From Paenibacillus tianmuensis (GTDB lineage Bacteria > Bacillota > Bacilli > Paenibacillales > NBRC-103111), in contig NZ_FMTT01000014.1 in NCBI RefSeq assembly GCF_900100345.1, positions 1 to 64,000 of the forward strand: 64,000 nucleotides of DNA, written 5' to 3'. The notes under the pieces are model-generated. The model did not search any database. It had not been told where the DNA came from and was given only the letters and a program-made list of their open reading frames with translations. Below are positions 43,930 to 52,769 of this stretch, one piece after another. How positions within the stretch are numbered: position 1 is the stretch's first letter; every line of letters starts with the position of its first letter. Made by a program: the position numbers and the translations under genes.

Positions 43930-45093
43930 ATGATCGGATCATGGCGGCGTCCGGTGACGGCCTCGTTGATTGTGTGCTTGCTGGCGGCAGGTTGCGGGCC
44001 TCAATTATCCAAGGAACAGCGGCTTTCGAATCAACAGGGTATTCCGAGCAATCAGGGTCAAGCCGCAAACCGTTTAAAAAGCGAAGAAATCAACGGAAAA
44101 ACGACAACGATCGGCCTGAACGGCGGATTTATTCGCATGCTGCCGCAGGGCCGGGTGGAAATGACGATTCCCACCGTGACGATAGGCGGGACCTCTTATG
44201 TGGTCGGTACCGATTTTGCCAAAATTGTCGGATTCCTGTCCAATTGGGATCAGGCTAGGGGAGTATTTCAGTTGGGAGAGCACGATGCCTCTTACGAGCT
44301 GAAGCCGGGCCAAACGTCAGCGCTAAGAGATGATGAGACGGTGGCGCTTAAGGAAGCGCCTATTCTTTTTAATTCCCAGATACATATCCCCGTGTCGGCG
44401 TTAAACCCGGTGTTTGGGAAAGATTTTTCATTCGAAATCAAGGATCAGGCGGCGGTCGCCCAAGCCACCGACTGGGCGGTTAGCGGGGCGATCAACGGCC
44501 CGCTGGAGGCGAGTACGGGAGCGGAGCTTGACTTCGGCGACGATCCGAAGGACTCGTTTCAAGGAACGGGAGGGGCTTCGGCGATGAGACTGGAGCGCGA
44601 CCCGCTGCTGGAGGCTTCCGATGCTGTGGAGGCCATGAAGGGGCTGGAAGGTTTTTCCGGGAAGGATGACATGGCGGTCCCCGTTCTGAGGCAGGTCGAT
44701 ATGAACGCTTTGTTGACGCGGGCGCAGCGATACGTCGGCGTGAACTATGAGTTCGGCGCCGCGCCTTATGCGACCTCGGGCAAGTTCGACTGCTCCACGT
44801 TTACGCAATATGTGTTTGCCAAATCCGGTATTACGCTTAACCGGACAGCTCGGGCTCAAGCCAAGCAAGGCAACGCAGTCGACCGAAAGCAATTGCGGAA
44901 AGGCGATCTATTGTTCTTTTACGTTCCCGGTAAGTTTCGCAGCCAGAAGACGGTCGGCCATGTCGGCATCTATGTAGGGAACCAGAGAATGATTCACGCT
45001 GCTCCGGAGCCAAAAGACGGCGTGCAGATTACCCATATCAACAATCTGTATTGGAAGCAGACGTTTTTGGCTGCCAAGCGGGTATCCTCATAA
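43930..45093 (+). CDS. NlpC/P60-family lipoprotein (cell-wall peptidase)
   Basis: A 387-aa protein with a lipobox (CLLAAGC, Cys about residue 22). Residues about 60-165 look like the copper-amine-oxidase-N-type stalk domain of Paenibacillaceae surface proteins (GGTSYVVGTDFAKIVGF, LFNSQIHIPVSAL). The C-terminal NlpC/P60 domain (about 255-385) has the catalytic Cys in GKFDCSTFTQYVF and His in TVGHVGIYVGNQRMIHAAP. It likely cuts D-glutamyl-diaminopimelate bonds in peptidoglycan. GAGGAGC precedes the ATG. Confidence 0.88.
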   Translation: MIGSWRRPVTASLIVCLLAAGCGPQLSKEQRLSNQQGIPSNQGQAANRLKSEEINGKTTTIGLNGGFIRMLPQGRVEMTIPTVTIGGTSYVVGTDFAKIVGFLSNWDQARGVFQLGEHDASYELKPGQTSALRDDETVALKEAPILFNSQIHIPVSALNPVFGKDFSFEIKDQAAVAQATDWAVSGAINGPLEASTGAELDFGDDPKDSFQGTGGASAMRLERDPLLEASDAVEAMKGLEGFSGKDDMAVPVLRQVDMNALLTRAQRYVGVNYEFGAAPYATSGKFDCSTFTQYVFAKSGITLNRTARAQAKQGNAVDRKQLRKGDLLFFYVPGKFRSQKTVGHVGIYVGNQRMIHAAPEPKDGVQITHINNLYWKQTFLAAKRVSS

Positions 45094-45098
45094 GAAAA

Positions 45099-45135
45099 AA
45101 CAGCCCAGTCGGTTATCCGTCAGGGCTGTTCTTCT
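45099..45135. terminator. Terminator between NlpC/P60 and HD-GYP genes
   Basis: AACAGCCC (45099-45106) pairs with GGGCTGTT (45123-45130), preceded by an A run and followed by TT-rich sequence, so it can serve both convergent genes. Confidence 0.8.
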
Positions 45136-45154
45136 TATGTAAGGCATTCGTTTA

Positions 45155-46222
45155 TTAATCCGCGAAAATATGCTCGACTTCCAAATCCGTCCGTTCCGAT
45201 AAATCGATGAACGTGCCGTCAAGATTAACGAGCGGCCGGAAAACATCGGTCGGATGGGTGAGTACGATGGTGCCCGTTTCGCCAGAGGCAAGCTGAATTT
45301 TTTTGCCGATAAAATTCGGGACCATGTGCTGGATAAACAATTGCGTGATATGAGGATCAATTTGTCCAAAGCTGCACCGGTGAAGCTCGCGCAGGACGAA
45401 CAGCAGATCGCGTTTTTTCTGGTATACCCGGCTTGAGATCATGGCGCTGTAAATGTCCGCAACAGCGACGATCTTGGACAGCGGATGAATTTCTTCTCCG
45501 CGCAAACCGTATGGATAGCCGGACCCATCGAGCCGTTCATGATGCTGTAAAGCAGCCAAGCATACTTCTGCGGGCAGCCCCGAACGCTGAAGCAGCTCGT
45601 ATCCGTAGATCGAATGCTTTTTCATGCGTTCATATTCTTCCGCCGTCAATTTTCCGGGCTTCCGAAGAATGGCCGGATCGATGAGACTTTTGCCGATGTC
45701 ATGTAAATATCCCGCTTTGCCGGTAAGTATAGCATCCGGCTCCGATTGCCCGAGCCACTTGCCGATATAATAGGAGATCATGCCTACTTGCACGCTGTGT
45801 TGATACGTATAATCATCCGAACTGTTTAATACGAGCAGGAGCGAAACGACGTCCCTCACCTGATGAACTTGCTGGACAAGCGGGTTAAAGCCGTTATCAA
45901 TCTGGTCCTTGTACACGATGCCTTTTTGGATCGCTTGCTCAAAAATGTTTTTCATGCCGTCCACTGCTTCATGGTAGGCTGCTACTGCAGCAGCTGAAGC
46001 AGCGTGCTCCGTCCGCGCGGGTGGAGATTCGTCGCTTGCTGCGTCGGGCTCTGGGTCATCCGGAAAAGCGATGTCCACTTCGTCGATTTTGTGCAGCTTC
46101 AGCTTCTCGATGTCATCGACGGAAAGCTCGGTATGTGCGGATAGGACCAGCAGTCCGTACCCGTTAAACGTATCAGAGCCGAGTCGATCGCCAACTTTGA
46201 CTTGATGGATCGATATGAGCAC
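45155..46222 (-). CDS. HD-GYP domain protein, putative c-di-GMP phosphodiesterase
   Basis: A 355-aa protein with an N-terminal variable region (about 1-110, with an acidic, Ala-rich linker) and an HD-GYP domain: HSVQVGMISYYIGK, HDIGK, HHERLDGSGYPYGL, ADIYSAMISSRVYQKK. The GYP triplet and HD pair are intact, so c-di-GMP cleavage to GMP is expected. No transmembrane segment. A second HD-GYP gene with a similar layout is at 51061. Confidence 0.9.
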   Translation of the reverse strand: MLISIHQVKVGDRLGSDTFNGYGLLVLSAHTELSVDDIEKLKLHKIDEVDIAFPDDPEPDAASDESPPARTEHAASAAAVAAYHEAVDGMKNIFEQAIQKGIVYKDQIDNGFNPLVQQVHQVRDVVSLLLVLNSSDDYTYQHSVQVGMISYYIGKWLGQSEPDAILTGKAGYLHDIGKSLIDPAILRKPGKLTAEEYERMKKHSIYGYELLQRSGLPAEVCLAALQHHERLDGSGYPYGLRGEEIHPLSKIVAVADIYSAMISSRVYQKKRDLLFVLRELHRCSFGQIDPHITQLFIQHMVPNFIGKKIQLASGETGTIVLTHPTDVFRPLVNLDGTFIDLSERTDLEVEHIFAD

Positions 46223-46378
46223 AACGGGTTCACCTCTGTCCTGGGGTCACGGGACTTCATCGGAGTAAAAGTCCCTTTTGTCTCATGATAACAGGAAAAT
46301 GAACCCAAAGCACTCGAATTTTGTCGAATGAAGTAAAAATTAATTAATATTTTAATCCATTTTGTAATTGTAAACGAA

Positions 46379-47455
46379 TTACATTCCGATATAGCGGCTG
46401 TACAAGCTTTTGGCCAGAGTAGGGTCTTCGGTGCCCTGTACGATCATCCGTCCGTCCGGGAAAAGCACCAATGTCAACGATTCATCCAAATGAAGCTTGA
46501 GGAGAAACGGATTTTTCTCGACCGGTCCAAGCGGCTGAAGCCGTTCCGCCCATTCTTCCAAAGATAGCGCGGCAGGCGCAACGGGCTGGATTTGGACGGA
46601 ATTCCGGCCGCACAGCGTCTGGATCGTATCTTCCTCCAGCGAAGCATCCAGGTATTCGAATTGACGTTTCGCGCAGCAAGGGCAATCCGCTTTGCGCGCT
46701 TTTGACACGTCGATCGCGGCGTATTGGTTATACCAGAGGTCCCAATGGACCATCTTGCGGCTTAGCTGCTGATGGGCCCCCACAAGCAGCTTGAGCGCTT
46801 CGGCCGCTTGGTGGGAGGCGACCGTATGAATGATCGATCCGATCACGCCTGCCGTATCGCATGTTTCCGTCGTGCCTCGCGCGGGCGGTTGGTCGAACAT
46901 GCACCGCAGACAAGGCGTTTCGCCGGGGATGACGGTATGCGAGACGCCGCGGGAGCTTACGGCGCCGCCGTAAATCCACGGAATTCCGTGCTTGACGCTG
47001 ACATCGTTAATTAAAAAGCGCACCGCAAAATTATCCGTGCCGTCCAGAATAAGCTGGACGTCGGCCAGCCATTGCTCGGCATTGGCGAAGTTCAAGTCGG
47101 CTACAACCGGTTCGATGACAACGCCGGAGTTCGCCGCGCCAAGCCGGGCCGCCGCCGCTTCCGCTTTGGGCGCGGAGCTGGCCGCATCCGCTTCGTCGTA
47201 AAGCATCTGCCGCTGCAGATTGCTTCGCTCGACGAAGTCGCGGTCGATCAGGCGCACGAAGCCGATACCGGCGCGCACCATATGATTGGCGAGCACCGTT
47301 CCGAGCGCGCCCATGCCCACGATGGCGACGCGGGCTTGTAGCAGCTTGGCTTGGCCGGTTTCGCCGATGGGGGCGAACAGCATCTGCCGCGAATACCGTT
47401 CCCGGTCCGCAACTTGTACGTTCTCCTGCTCCGTCATGCTGTCAGGTACGTTCAT
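46379..47455 (-). CDS. moeB: MoeB/ThiF-family adenylyltransferase
   Basis: A 358-aa protein with an N-terminal E1-like domain: RYSRQMLFAPIGETGQ, VGMGALGTVLANHMVRAG (ATP loop), RDFVERSNLQRQML, DGTDNFAVRFLIND and CLRCMF/CPCC zinc Cys pairs. It activates the C-terminal Gly of MoaD (or a ThiS-like carrier). The last 70 residues are a small extra domain instead of a rhodanese. ATG 47455 overlaps the moaDE stop (ATGA), which fixes the start; the longer ORF has no ribosome site. Confidence 0.88.
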   Translation of the reverse strand: MNVPDSMTEQENVQVADRERYSRQMLFAPIGETGQAKLLQARVAIVGMGALGTVLANHMVRAGIGFVRLIDRDFVERSNLQRQMLYDEADAASSAPKAEAAAARLGAANSGVVIEPVVADLNFANAEQWLADVQLILDGTDNFAVRFLINDVSVKHGIPWIYGGAVSSRGVSHTVIPGETPCLRCMFDQPPARGTTETCDTAGVIGSIIHTVASHQAAEALKLLVGAHQQLSRKMVHWDLWYNQYAAIDVSKARKADCPCCAKRQFEYLDASLEEDTIQTLCGRNSVQIQPVAPAALSLEEWAERLQPLGPVEKNPFLLKLHLDESLTLVLFPDGRMIVQGTEDPTLAKSLYSRYIGM

Positions 47456-48168
47456 GCCCGCGTCTCTCCTTCCTGCGGAAGACCGGCTGCCGGATTCCAG
47501 GGACCTTGCTGATGCCCCTTCCACTCCGAGCCGTCCTCCCATATTTCCTTCTTCCAGATCGGCACGATTTGCTTCAGTCGCTCGATGGCATACCGGCTCG
47601 CTTCATAGGCGGAGTCGCGGTGCGGGGAGGATACGGCGATGACGACGCTCGTCTCGCCTGCCGGCACCGTGCCGAGACGGTGCGTAATCGCGAGCCGCGT
47701 ACCCGGCCAGCGCGAAGACAGTTCGTCGCCGATTTGGCGCATCGTTTTCAGCGCCATCGGCTCGTAGGCTTCGTATTCCAGCATCGTGGTCCTTTTGCCG
47801 TGGGTAAATTCCCGGGTGGTGCCGACAAACGCCAGCGTCGCGCCGTGGTCCGGATGCAGCACTTTAGCCGTCACCTCATCGGTACGGATTGGATCGCGGG
47901 TGATGGCGTAGGGCTCCGGCTCGCCGCCGGAAACCGGCGGGATGAGCGCGACTTCGTCCTGCCCGGTGATGCGGACCGCGTCGTCCGCATATTGCTGATT
48001 CACCGCGACAAACGCTTGCTTAAGCACGTCCGATGCCGCGGGGTAGCGGGCGGCCAGCAGCGCTTTGAGCTCCTGCGGCGTCAGCCCGTCTTGTTCTATG
48101 TCCAGCTCCAGTACCGGAGAACCGAATTGCTCGGTTAATCCGGCGAAAAGCAGCAGCTTCAGCTTCAT
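47452..48168 (-). CDS. MoaD-MoaE fusion, molybdopterin synthase
   Basis: A 238-aa fusion. The N-terminal 80 residues are a MoaD ubiquitin-like domain (MKLKLLLFAGLTEQFG ... DEVALIPPVSGG) with the Gly-Gly normally at the very C-terminus here internal. It is followed directly by MoaE (ITRDPIRTDEVTAKVLHPDH, FVGTTREFTHGKRT, HRLGTVPAGETSVVIAVSSP, IWKKEIWEDGSEW). Mycobacterial MoaX is a known similar fusion that is cleaved after Gly-Gly. The MoeB gene follows with a 4-base overlap. The start ATG 48168 has AAGGAG upstream; other cofactor genes are not in the window. Confidence 0.9.
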   Translation of the reverse strand: MKLKLLLFAGLTEQFGSPVLELDIEQDGLTPQELKALLAARYPAASDVLKQAFVAVNQQYADDAVRITGQDEVALIPPVSGGEPEPYAITRDPIRTDEVTAKVLHPDHGATLAFVGTTREFTHGKRTTMLEYEAYEPMALKTMRQIGDELSSRWPGTRLAITHRLGTVPAGETSVVIAVSSPHRDSAYEASRYAIERLKQIVPIWKKEIWEDGSEWKGHQQGPWNPAAGLPQEGETRA

Positions 48169-48367
48169 GGTTGCTCTACTCCTTCGTTCAAGCGGCCTTT
48201 CGAAGTCCGGCGAATGGGGCCTCTGTGCGGCAGATGGTTGCTCCGGCCGCCGCCAAGCTCGCAATTCACCGGCTTTGCGGGCTGTTCTTTTAAGTTTCAG
48301 CATACCATATTTTTAGCGAAAAATGATATAATGGTTGGTGATGTTTCAAGGGAGATGGAGGCGTAGC

Positions 48368-48457
48368 ATGACGATAGAAATCGCAGATGAGTACGTCGGC
48401 CGCGTCCGGTTCAAAAATACGATAACAACGGAGCAGCCGCTCAAGCCCTGTACTTGA
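48368..48457 (+). CDS. Short ORF of 29 codons, doubtful
   Basis: GGAGG precedes ATG 48368 and TATAAT lies about 40 bases upstream; the product is MTIEIADEYVGRVRFKNTIT followed by 9 residues. The 3' end is part of an inverted repeat (ACGGAGC at about 48428 and GCTCCGT at about 48468, with inner GCCG/CGGC), which could be a terminator or attenuator ahead of the YunD-like gene. It may be a leader peptide or a gene remnant. Confidence 0.3.
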   Translation: MTIEIADEYVGRVRFKNTITTEQPLKPCT

Positions 48458-48506
48458 CGGCTCACAGCTCCGTTCATCTACTCGCTACTTGAAGGAAGGT
48501 GCCTTT

Positions 48507-49961
48507 GTGATCGAACGAAAGAGGCTGCGCGTCCTTCATACGAACGATATTCACAGCCACTTTGAACAAATGCCCCGCATCGCCTCTGTCCTGCGAAGGC
48601 TTCGCGCGGAAGCCGGAGAAGAGAAGACGCTTACGCTCGATATCGGGGATCATATCGACCGGATGCGTCCGGAAACCGAAGGGACGAACGGCCGGACGAA
48701 CATCGGGGTGCTGAATGCATCCGGGTATGAAGCGGTCACGCTCGGCAACAACGAAGGATTGTCCTACACAGAGGACGTGCTTTCCGAGCTGTATGGCCGA
48801 CAGGCGAGCTTCGCCACCGTCATCTGCAACCTGCCGGCATCGGCAACGGGAGCGCTGCCGCCATGGGCGCTGCCGTATCATATCGTCCAAAAAGCGGGCT
48901 TGCGCGTCGGGCTGATCGGAGTCACCGCCTGCTTTCCGGAGTTTTACAACCTGCTTGGATGGGACGTGCGGGAACCGTTCGACGTCGTGCCGCCCCTTGT
49001 CCGGCAGCTTCGTCCCGAAGTGGACGTGCTCATCGTCATGTCCCACCTTGGGCTGCGCAACGACGAACGCATGGCGGCCGAAGTGCCGGGCATTGATTTG
49101 ATCTTAGGCGGACACACGCATCATCTGCTCGAAGAACCGCTGCGCATCGGCGGGACGCTCGTCTGTGCCGCGGGCAAATACGGACAATACGTCGGAGTTG
49201 TCGATTTGGAATGGGACCCCGCGGAACAGAAGCTGGCGCGTGCGGAGGCTTCCGTGCAAGCGGTGGCTAGCGAGCCGGAGGATGAGGAGATCCGCAGCCT
49301 GATCGGGCAGTATGGCCTTCGTGCCGCCGCCGAACTGGACCGTGAGGTCGCCCGCCTGCCTATCGAGATGCCGTTCGATTGGTATGTCGAATCGCCGCTC
49401 GGGAATTTGCTGGCCGGGGGATTGCGCCGGTGGACGGGAGCCGAGATCGGCCTGGTCAATGCCGGACAGCTGCTCGGCGGGTTGCCGCAAGGCCCGGTAT
49501 CGGCCGATATGCTGCTTCAGTTATGCCCGTCGCCGATCAACCCGTGCCGGATGAAGCTGACCGGAACGCGGCTGCTTCGCGCGCTGGAGGAATCGCTGCT
49601 TCCCGAGTTCATGGACAAACCGCTGTATGGCTACGGCTTTCGCGGCAAAGTGCTCGGGACGCTGTGCATTGACGGACTTACGGTACATTACGACCCGGAA
49701 GGGGCCGATTATGCGAAAATTCGCGCCGTGGACGTCGGCGGGCAGCCGCTGGAGGCGGAGCGGCAGTATTTGGTCGGCTCCATCGACATGTTTACGTTCC
49801 GGGTCGGCTTCACGTCTCTCGGAGAAGGGACGGAGCCTCAATTCTTCCTGCCGGAATTTTTGCGCGATGTGCTGCTCCGGGAGCTTCGCGACGAAGCGTC
49901 GCTTCAGCGCAGCTTTTCCCGGCGGTGGCGCGCGGTCGGAGAATCGCCGCACGAGACTTAA
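48507..49961 (+). CDS. yunD: YunD-type metallophosphatase / 5'-nucleotidase
   Basis: A 484-aa protein: calcineurin-like phosphatase domain (VLHTNDIHSHFEQMPRI, DIGDHIDRM, TLGNNEGL, SHLGLRNDERM, GGHTHH) and a C-terminal 5'-nucleotidase domain (SPLGNLLAGGLRRWTGAEIG, LVNAGQLLGGL). It probably dephosphorylates nucleotides or nucleotide-sugars. Unlike secreted UshA it has no signal peptide and so acts in the cytoplasm. GTG 48507 is chosen because GGAAGGTG is 5 bases upstream; TTG 48489 overlaps that site. GTG start and absence of a signal are as in B. subtilis YunD to my knowledge. Confidence 0.85.
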   Translation: MIERKRLRVLHTNDIHSHFEQMPRIASVLRRLRAEAGEEKTLTLDIGDHIDRMRPETEGTNGRTNIGVLNASGYEAVTLGNNEGLSYTEDVLSELYGRQASFATVICNLPASATGALPPWALPYHIVQKAGLRVGLIGVTACFPEFYNLLGWDVREPFDVVPPLVRQLRPEVDVLIVMSHLGLRNDERMAAEVPGIDLILGGHTHHLLEEPLRIGGTLVCAAGKYGQYVGVVDLEWDPAEQKLARAEASVQAVASEPEDEEIRSLIGQYGLRAAAELDREVARLPIEMPFDWYVESPLGNLLAGGLRRWTGAEIGLVNAGQLLGGLPQGPVSADMLLQLCPSPINPCRMKLTGTRLLRALEESLLPEFMDKPLYGYGFRGKVLGTLCIDGLTVHYDPEGADYAKIRAVDVGGQPLEAERQYLVGSIDMFTFRVGFTSLGEGTEPQFFLPEFLRDVLLRELRDEASLQRSFSRRWRAVGESPHET

Positions 49962-50058
49962 TTCCCGGTGTGTACAAACCGCAGCAAACAAGCTAGAATG
50001 TAAAAAGCGATACATGATACGAACTGGATCAATTCGTGGGAGAGAGTAGGAGGAGCGT

Positions 50059-50865
50059 ATGCACGATTGGTGGGTAGCGGTGATTATCGGCATCGTGGAA
50101 GGCTTGACAGAGTTTTTGCCCGTTTCGTCCACGGGCCACATGATTTTGACAAGCAGACTGCTGGGGATTCCGGATACGGATGAATTGATCAAAACGTTCG
50201 AGATCGTCATTCAGCTCGGCGCCATACTGGCCGGGGTCGTCGTGTATTGGAAACGAATTTTGCGGCTCTTCGGCCTAAGCAAGGAAAAGCCCAAAGCGGG
50301 CAAAGGGATGAACTTGCTGCATATTATGCTGGCGATTGTGCCGACGCTGGCGATCGCGTATTTGACAAAAGACTTTATTAAAGCCCACCTCTTCTCGCCG
50401 CCCACCGTGCTTATCGGCCTGATCCTTGGCGGTGTGCTGCTCATCGTCGGGGAGAAATTCCAGCCAGAGGTAACGGCGCGCGATGTCGACGAGCTGACGT
50501 ACAAGCAGGCGTTCTTCATCGGTCTATGGCAGATCATTTCGATTTGGCCGGGCTTCTCCCGTTCGGGATCGACGATTGCCGGAGGGATGCTGGCCGGGGC
50601 GAGCCGCAGGGCCGCCGCCGACTTTACGTTTATTATCGCCATCCCCGTCATGGTAGCGGCTACCGGATATGAGCTGCTAAAAAACCTCGATACGTTCTCT
50701 TCCGGAGATCTCGGATTTTTTGCCATCGGCTTTATCGTTTCATTCATCGTAGCGCTGCTCGCGGTCGTCACGTTCATCAAATTCGTTCAAAAGTTCAGTA
50801 TGTCGTATTTTGCGTATTATCGCTTTGTCGCCGCTGCGCTGTTCTGGATCTTCGTGCTGCGGTAG
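50059..50865 (+). CDS. uppP: Undecaprenyl-diphosphatase
   Basis: A 268-aa integral membrane BacA-family protein with the two conserved motifs: GIVEGLTEFLPVSSTGHMIL (about residues 11-30, catalytic Glu/Ser/His) and WPGFSRSGSTIAGGMLAGAS (about 163-182). Around eight membrane helices. It recycles undecaprenyl diphosphate for wall synthesis and gives bacitracin tolerance. AGGAGG precedes the ATG. A strong terminator follows. Confidence 0.96.
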   Translation: MHDWWVAVIIGIVEGLTEFLPVSSTGHMILTSRLLGIPDTDELIKTFEIVIQLGAILAGVVVYWKRILRLFGLSKEKPKAGKGMNLLHIMLAIVPTLAIAYLTKDFIKAHLFSPPTVLIGLILGGVLLIVGEKFQPEVTARDVDELTYKQAFFIGLWQIISIWPGFSRSGSTIAGGMLAGASRRAAADFTFIIAIPVMVAATGYELLKNLDTFSSGDLGFFAIGFIVSFIVALLAVVTFIKFVQKFSMSYFAYYRFVAAALFWIFVLR

Positions 50866-50892
50866 GCATTGTTCGGAATTCGACAATATTTT

Positions 50893-50931
50893 GCCGGAAA
50901 TTGAGGGTATTCCCTTATTTCCGGCTTTTTT
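50893..50931 (+). terminator. Terminator of uppP
   Basis: GCCGGAAAT (50893-50901) pairs with ATTTCCGGC (50917-50925), with an inner pairing of GGGTA/TTCCC type, followed by TTTTTT. Confidence 0.9.
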
Positions 50932-51060
50932 CGTCAGCTGATCATATAAATTTTGTCAAAACGCGAAAAAATATATTGCTCTTTTTATTCGAATTCGATA
51001 CGCTTAATCATATCGATAATTTTCTAAATTTTTCTTTTAGAAAGAAGACGTGGTTCGTTA

Positions 51061-52155
51061 ATGCGTTTGCTTCCGCTAAGCATGGTCAAACCCGGCATGC
51101 GCCTTGGAAAAAAAATATACAACTCGGATGGGCTGACGCTGCTTGGCGAGCGGGTGGAATTGACGCAGGCGCTTATTACCCGCTTGGGCGAGCATGGTGT
51201 GGACTTTGTATATATCGACGATCCCCGAACCCGGGATCTGATTGTCCACGATGTCCTTAGCGAAGAGACGCGGCTCCATGCGATTACCCAGATCCGGACC
51301 TCCTTCCGTAAAATGATGGAGGATCAGGTCAAGCGCAAATTGGTGGGTCAGCTGCAGGTCGGCAAAGCGTTTCGCGGGATGATGAGCATGATTTTGGACG
51401 ATTTGAGCCAGCACAAGGATGCCATGATTATGCTGACCAATATCAGCCTCATGGACGAATATTTGTTCCAGCATTCGCTTAATGTGTGCATCTATGCGAC
51501 GATGCTCGGCATGGCGCACGGGTACGAGCGGGAAGAGCTGATGACACTCGGCCTGGGGGCGCTGCTCCACGACGTGGGCAAAACCCAAATTCCGCTTGAG
51601 CTGCTGCGCAAAAAAGGAAAGCTGTCGGACAGCGAATATGAGCGGATCAAGCACCATACGGTATTCGGCTTTCAATTTCTGAAGGACGAGCCCAACATTC
51701 CGCTGCTTGCTGCGCACTGTGCCTTTCAGCATCACGAAAGACTGGACGGCAGCGGGTACCCGCGCGGACTGAAAGGCTCGGAAATTCACGAATTCGCGCG
51801 CTGGATCGGGCTGGTCGATTCTTACGACGCCATGACAACCCACCGCGTGTACCGCAGCGCCATGCTTCCGCATCAGGCGATGGAAATTTTGTTTACCGGC
51901 TCGGGCACCTTGTACGAAACCCAGCAGATCGAGCTGTTCCGAGATAAAATCGCCATCTATCCGATTGGCATCACCGTTACTTTAAACACGGGTGAAACGG
52001 GAGTGGTTGTCGATCTGAATGCGAACGTGCCGCAGCGCCCGGTCGTGCGGCTGCTGCTGGATGCGGAGGGACAGGAGCTGAAGGATACGCCCGAAATCGA
52101 TTTGTCCAAAATGCTGTCGGTCATGATCACCGGCGTCAATTATAAACCTATATAG
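51061..52155 (+). CDS. HD-GYP domain protein, putative c-di-GMP phosphodiesterase
   Basis: A 364-aa protein: N-terminal DUF3391-like segment (MVKPGMRLGKKIYNSDGLTL), helical linker, and HD-GYP domain with FQHSLNVCIYATMLG, LLHDVGKTQIP, HHERLDGSGYPRGL and LVDSYDAMTTHRVYR. All metal ligands and the GYP motif are present. Same layout as the gene at 45155 and probably a paralogue. The ribosome site (AAAGAAGACG) is weak. Terminator at 52168. Confidence 0.9.
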   Translation: MRLLPLSMVKPGMRLGKKIYNSDGLTLLGERVELTQALITRLGEHGVDFVYIDDPRTRDLIVHDVLSEETRLHAITQIRTSFRKMMEDQVKRKLVGQLQVGKAFRGMMSMILDDLSQHKDAMIMLTNISLMDEYLFQHSLNVCIYATMLGMAHGYEREELMTLGLGALLHDVGKTQIPLELLRKKGKLSDSEYERIKHHTVFGFQFLKDEPNIPLLAAHCAFQHHERLDGSGYPRGLKGSEIHEFARWIGLVDSYDAMTTHRVYRSAMLPHQAMEILFTGSGTLYETQQIELFRDKIAIYPIGITVTLNTGETGVVVDLNANVPQRPVVRLLLDAEGQELKDTPEIDLSKMLSVMITGVNYKPI

Positions 52156-52167
52156 TTTCAGCGTGTG

Positions 52168-52205
52168 CAGAGGCAGCTTCCCGGAAGCTGTCTTTTTTTT
52201 TTTGA
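52168..52205 (+). terminator. Terminator after the second HD-GYP gene
   Basis: GGCAGCTTCC and GGAAGCTGTC form a 10-bp stem (one G-T pair) with a one-base loop as written, followed by about 12 Ts. Confidence 0.85.
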
Positions 52206-52230
52206 TGTTGTCAGGCGCTTAGATTTTAAT

Positions 52231-52259
52231 TTGAAGCATAGCTGATTTTTTAGTATAAT
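52231..52259 (+). promoter_or_regulatory. Sigma-A promoter of the HxlR-type gene
   Basis: TTGAAG (52231-52236), 17 bases, TATAAT (52254-52259); the start codon lies 44 bases further on. Confidence 0.7.
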
Positions 52260-52302
52260 GTTAAATAATAAACTAACTTCTCTTTCGTAAGGAGGTGATC
52301 GA

Positions 52303-52659
52303 GTGGACCCAATTTCAAACGAAGAGGAATGCATGGCTTCTGTGGAGGAGGCACTCCAAATTTTCGGAGGAAAATGGTCTTTCCTTGTCCTCCGTCAACT
52401 GTTTAAAGGTCCGCAGCGATTCAATCAATTGCGCCGAAGTTTGGACCATATCAGCACCAAATCATTGACCGATATTTTGCGTCATCTGGAGGAGCATGAG
52501 ATTATCCGTCGTCAAGTGTTTCCTACGGTACCGGTAACCGTCGAATATTCCTTAACGGATAAAGGCAAAGACTTTCAAACCATACTTGTGGAAATGGGAA
52601 ATTGGGCAAGAAAATGGGGAAAGCCGCGTGGCAGCGACCTTTCCGAACAGCGGGAGTAA
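52303..52659 (+). CDS. HxlR-family transcriptional regulator
   Basis: A 118-aa winged-helix protein: Cys near the N-terminus (EECMAS), LQIFGGKWSFLVLRQLFKG, FNQLRRSLDHISTKSLTDIL and RHLEEHEIIRRQVFPTVPV with the wing VEYSLTDKGK. The conserved N-terminal Cys suggests response to electrophiles or quinones/aldehydes as in HxlR/YodB-type proteins. GTG 52303 lies behind AAGGAGGTGATC, a nearly perfect Shine-Dalgarno. The downstream YfkAB gene is 110 bases away with its own promoter-like DNA. Confidence 0.9.
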   Translation: MDPISNEEECMASVEEALQIFGGKWSFLVLRQLFKGPQRFNQLRRSLDHISTKSLTDILRHLEEHEIIRRQVFPTVPVTVEYSLTDKGKDFQTILVEMGNWARKWGKPRGSDLSEQRE

Positions 52660-52769
52660 GGTGCGATGCGGCAGGACGGCGGTTTTATTTTCAATCGTAT
52701 TACGATACAATGGGTAATATATTATTGTTAGATTTTACTTTTTAAACAAGTCAGGTGTGAAAAAACAAC

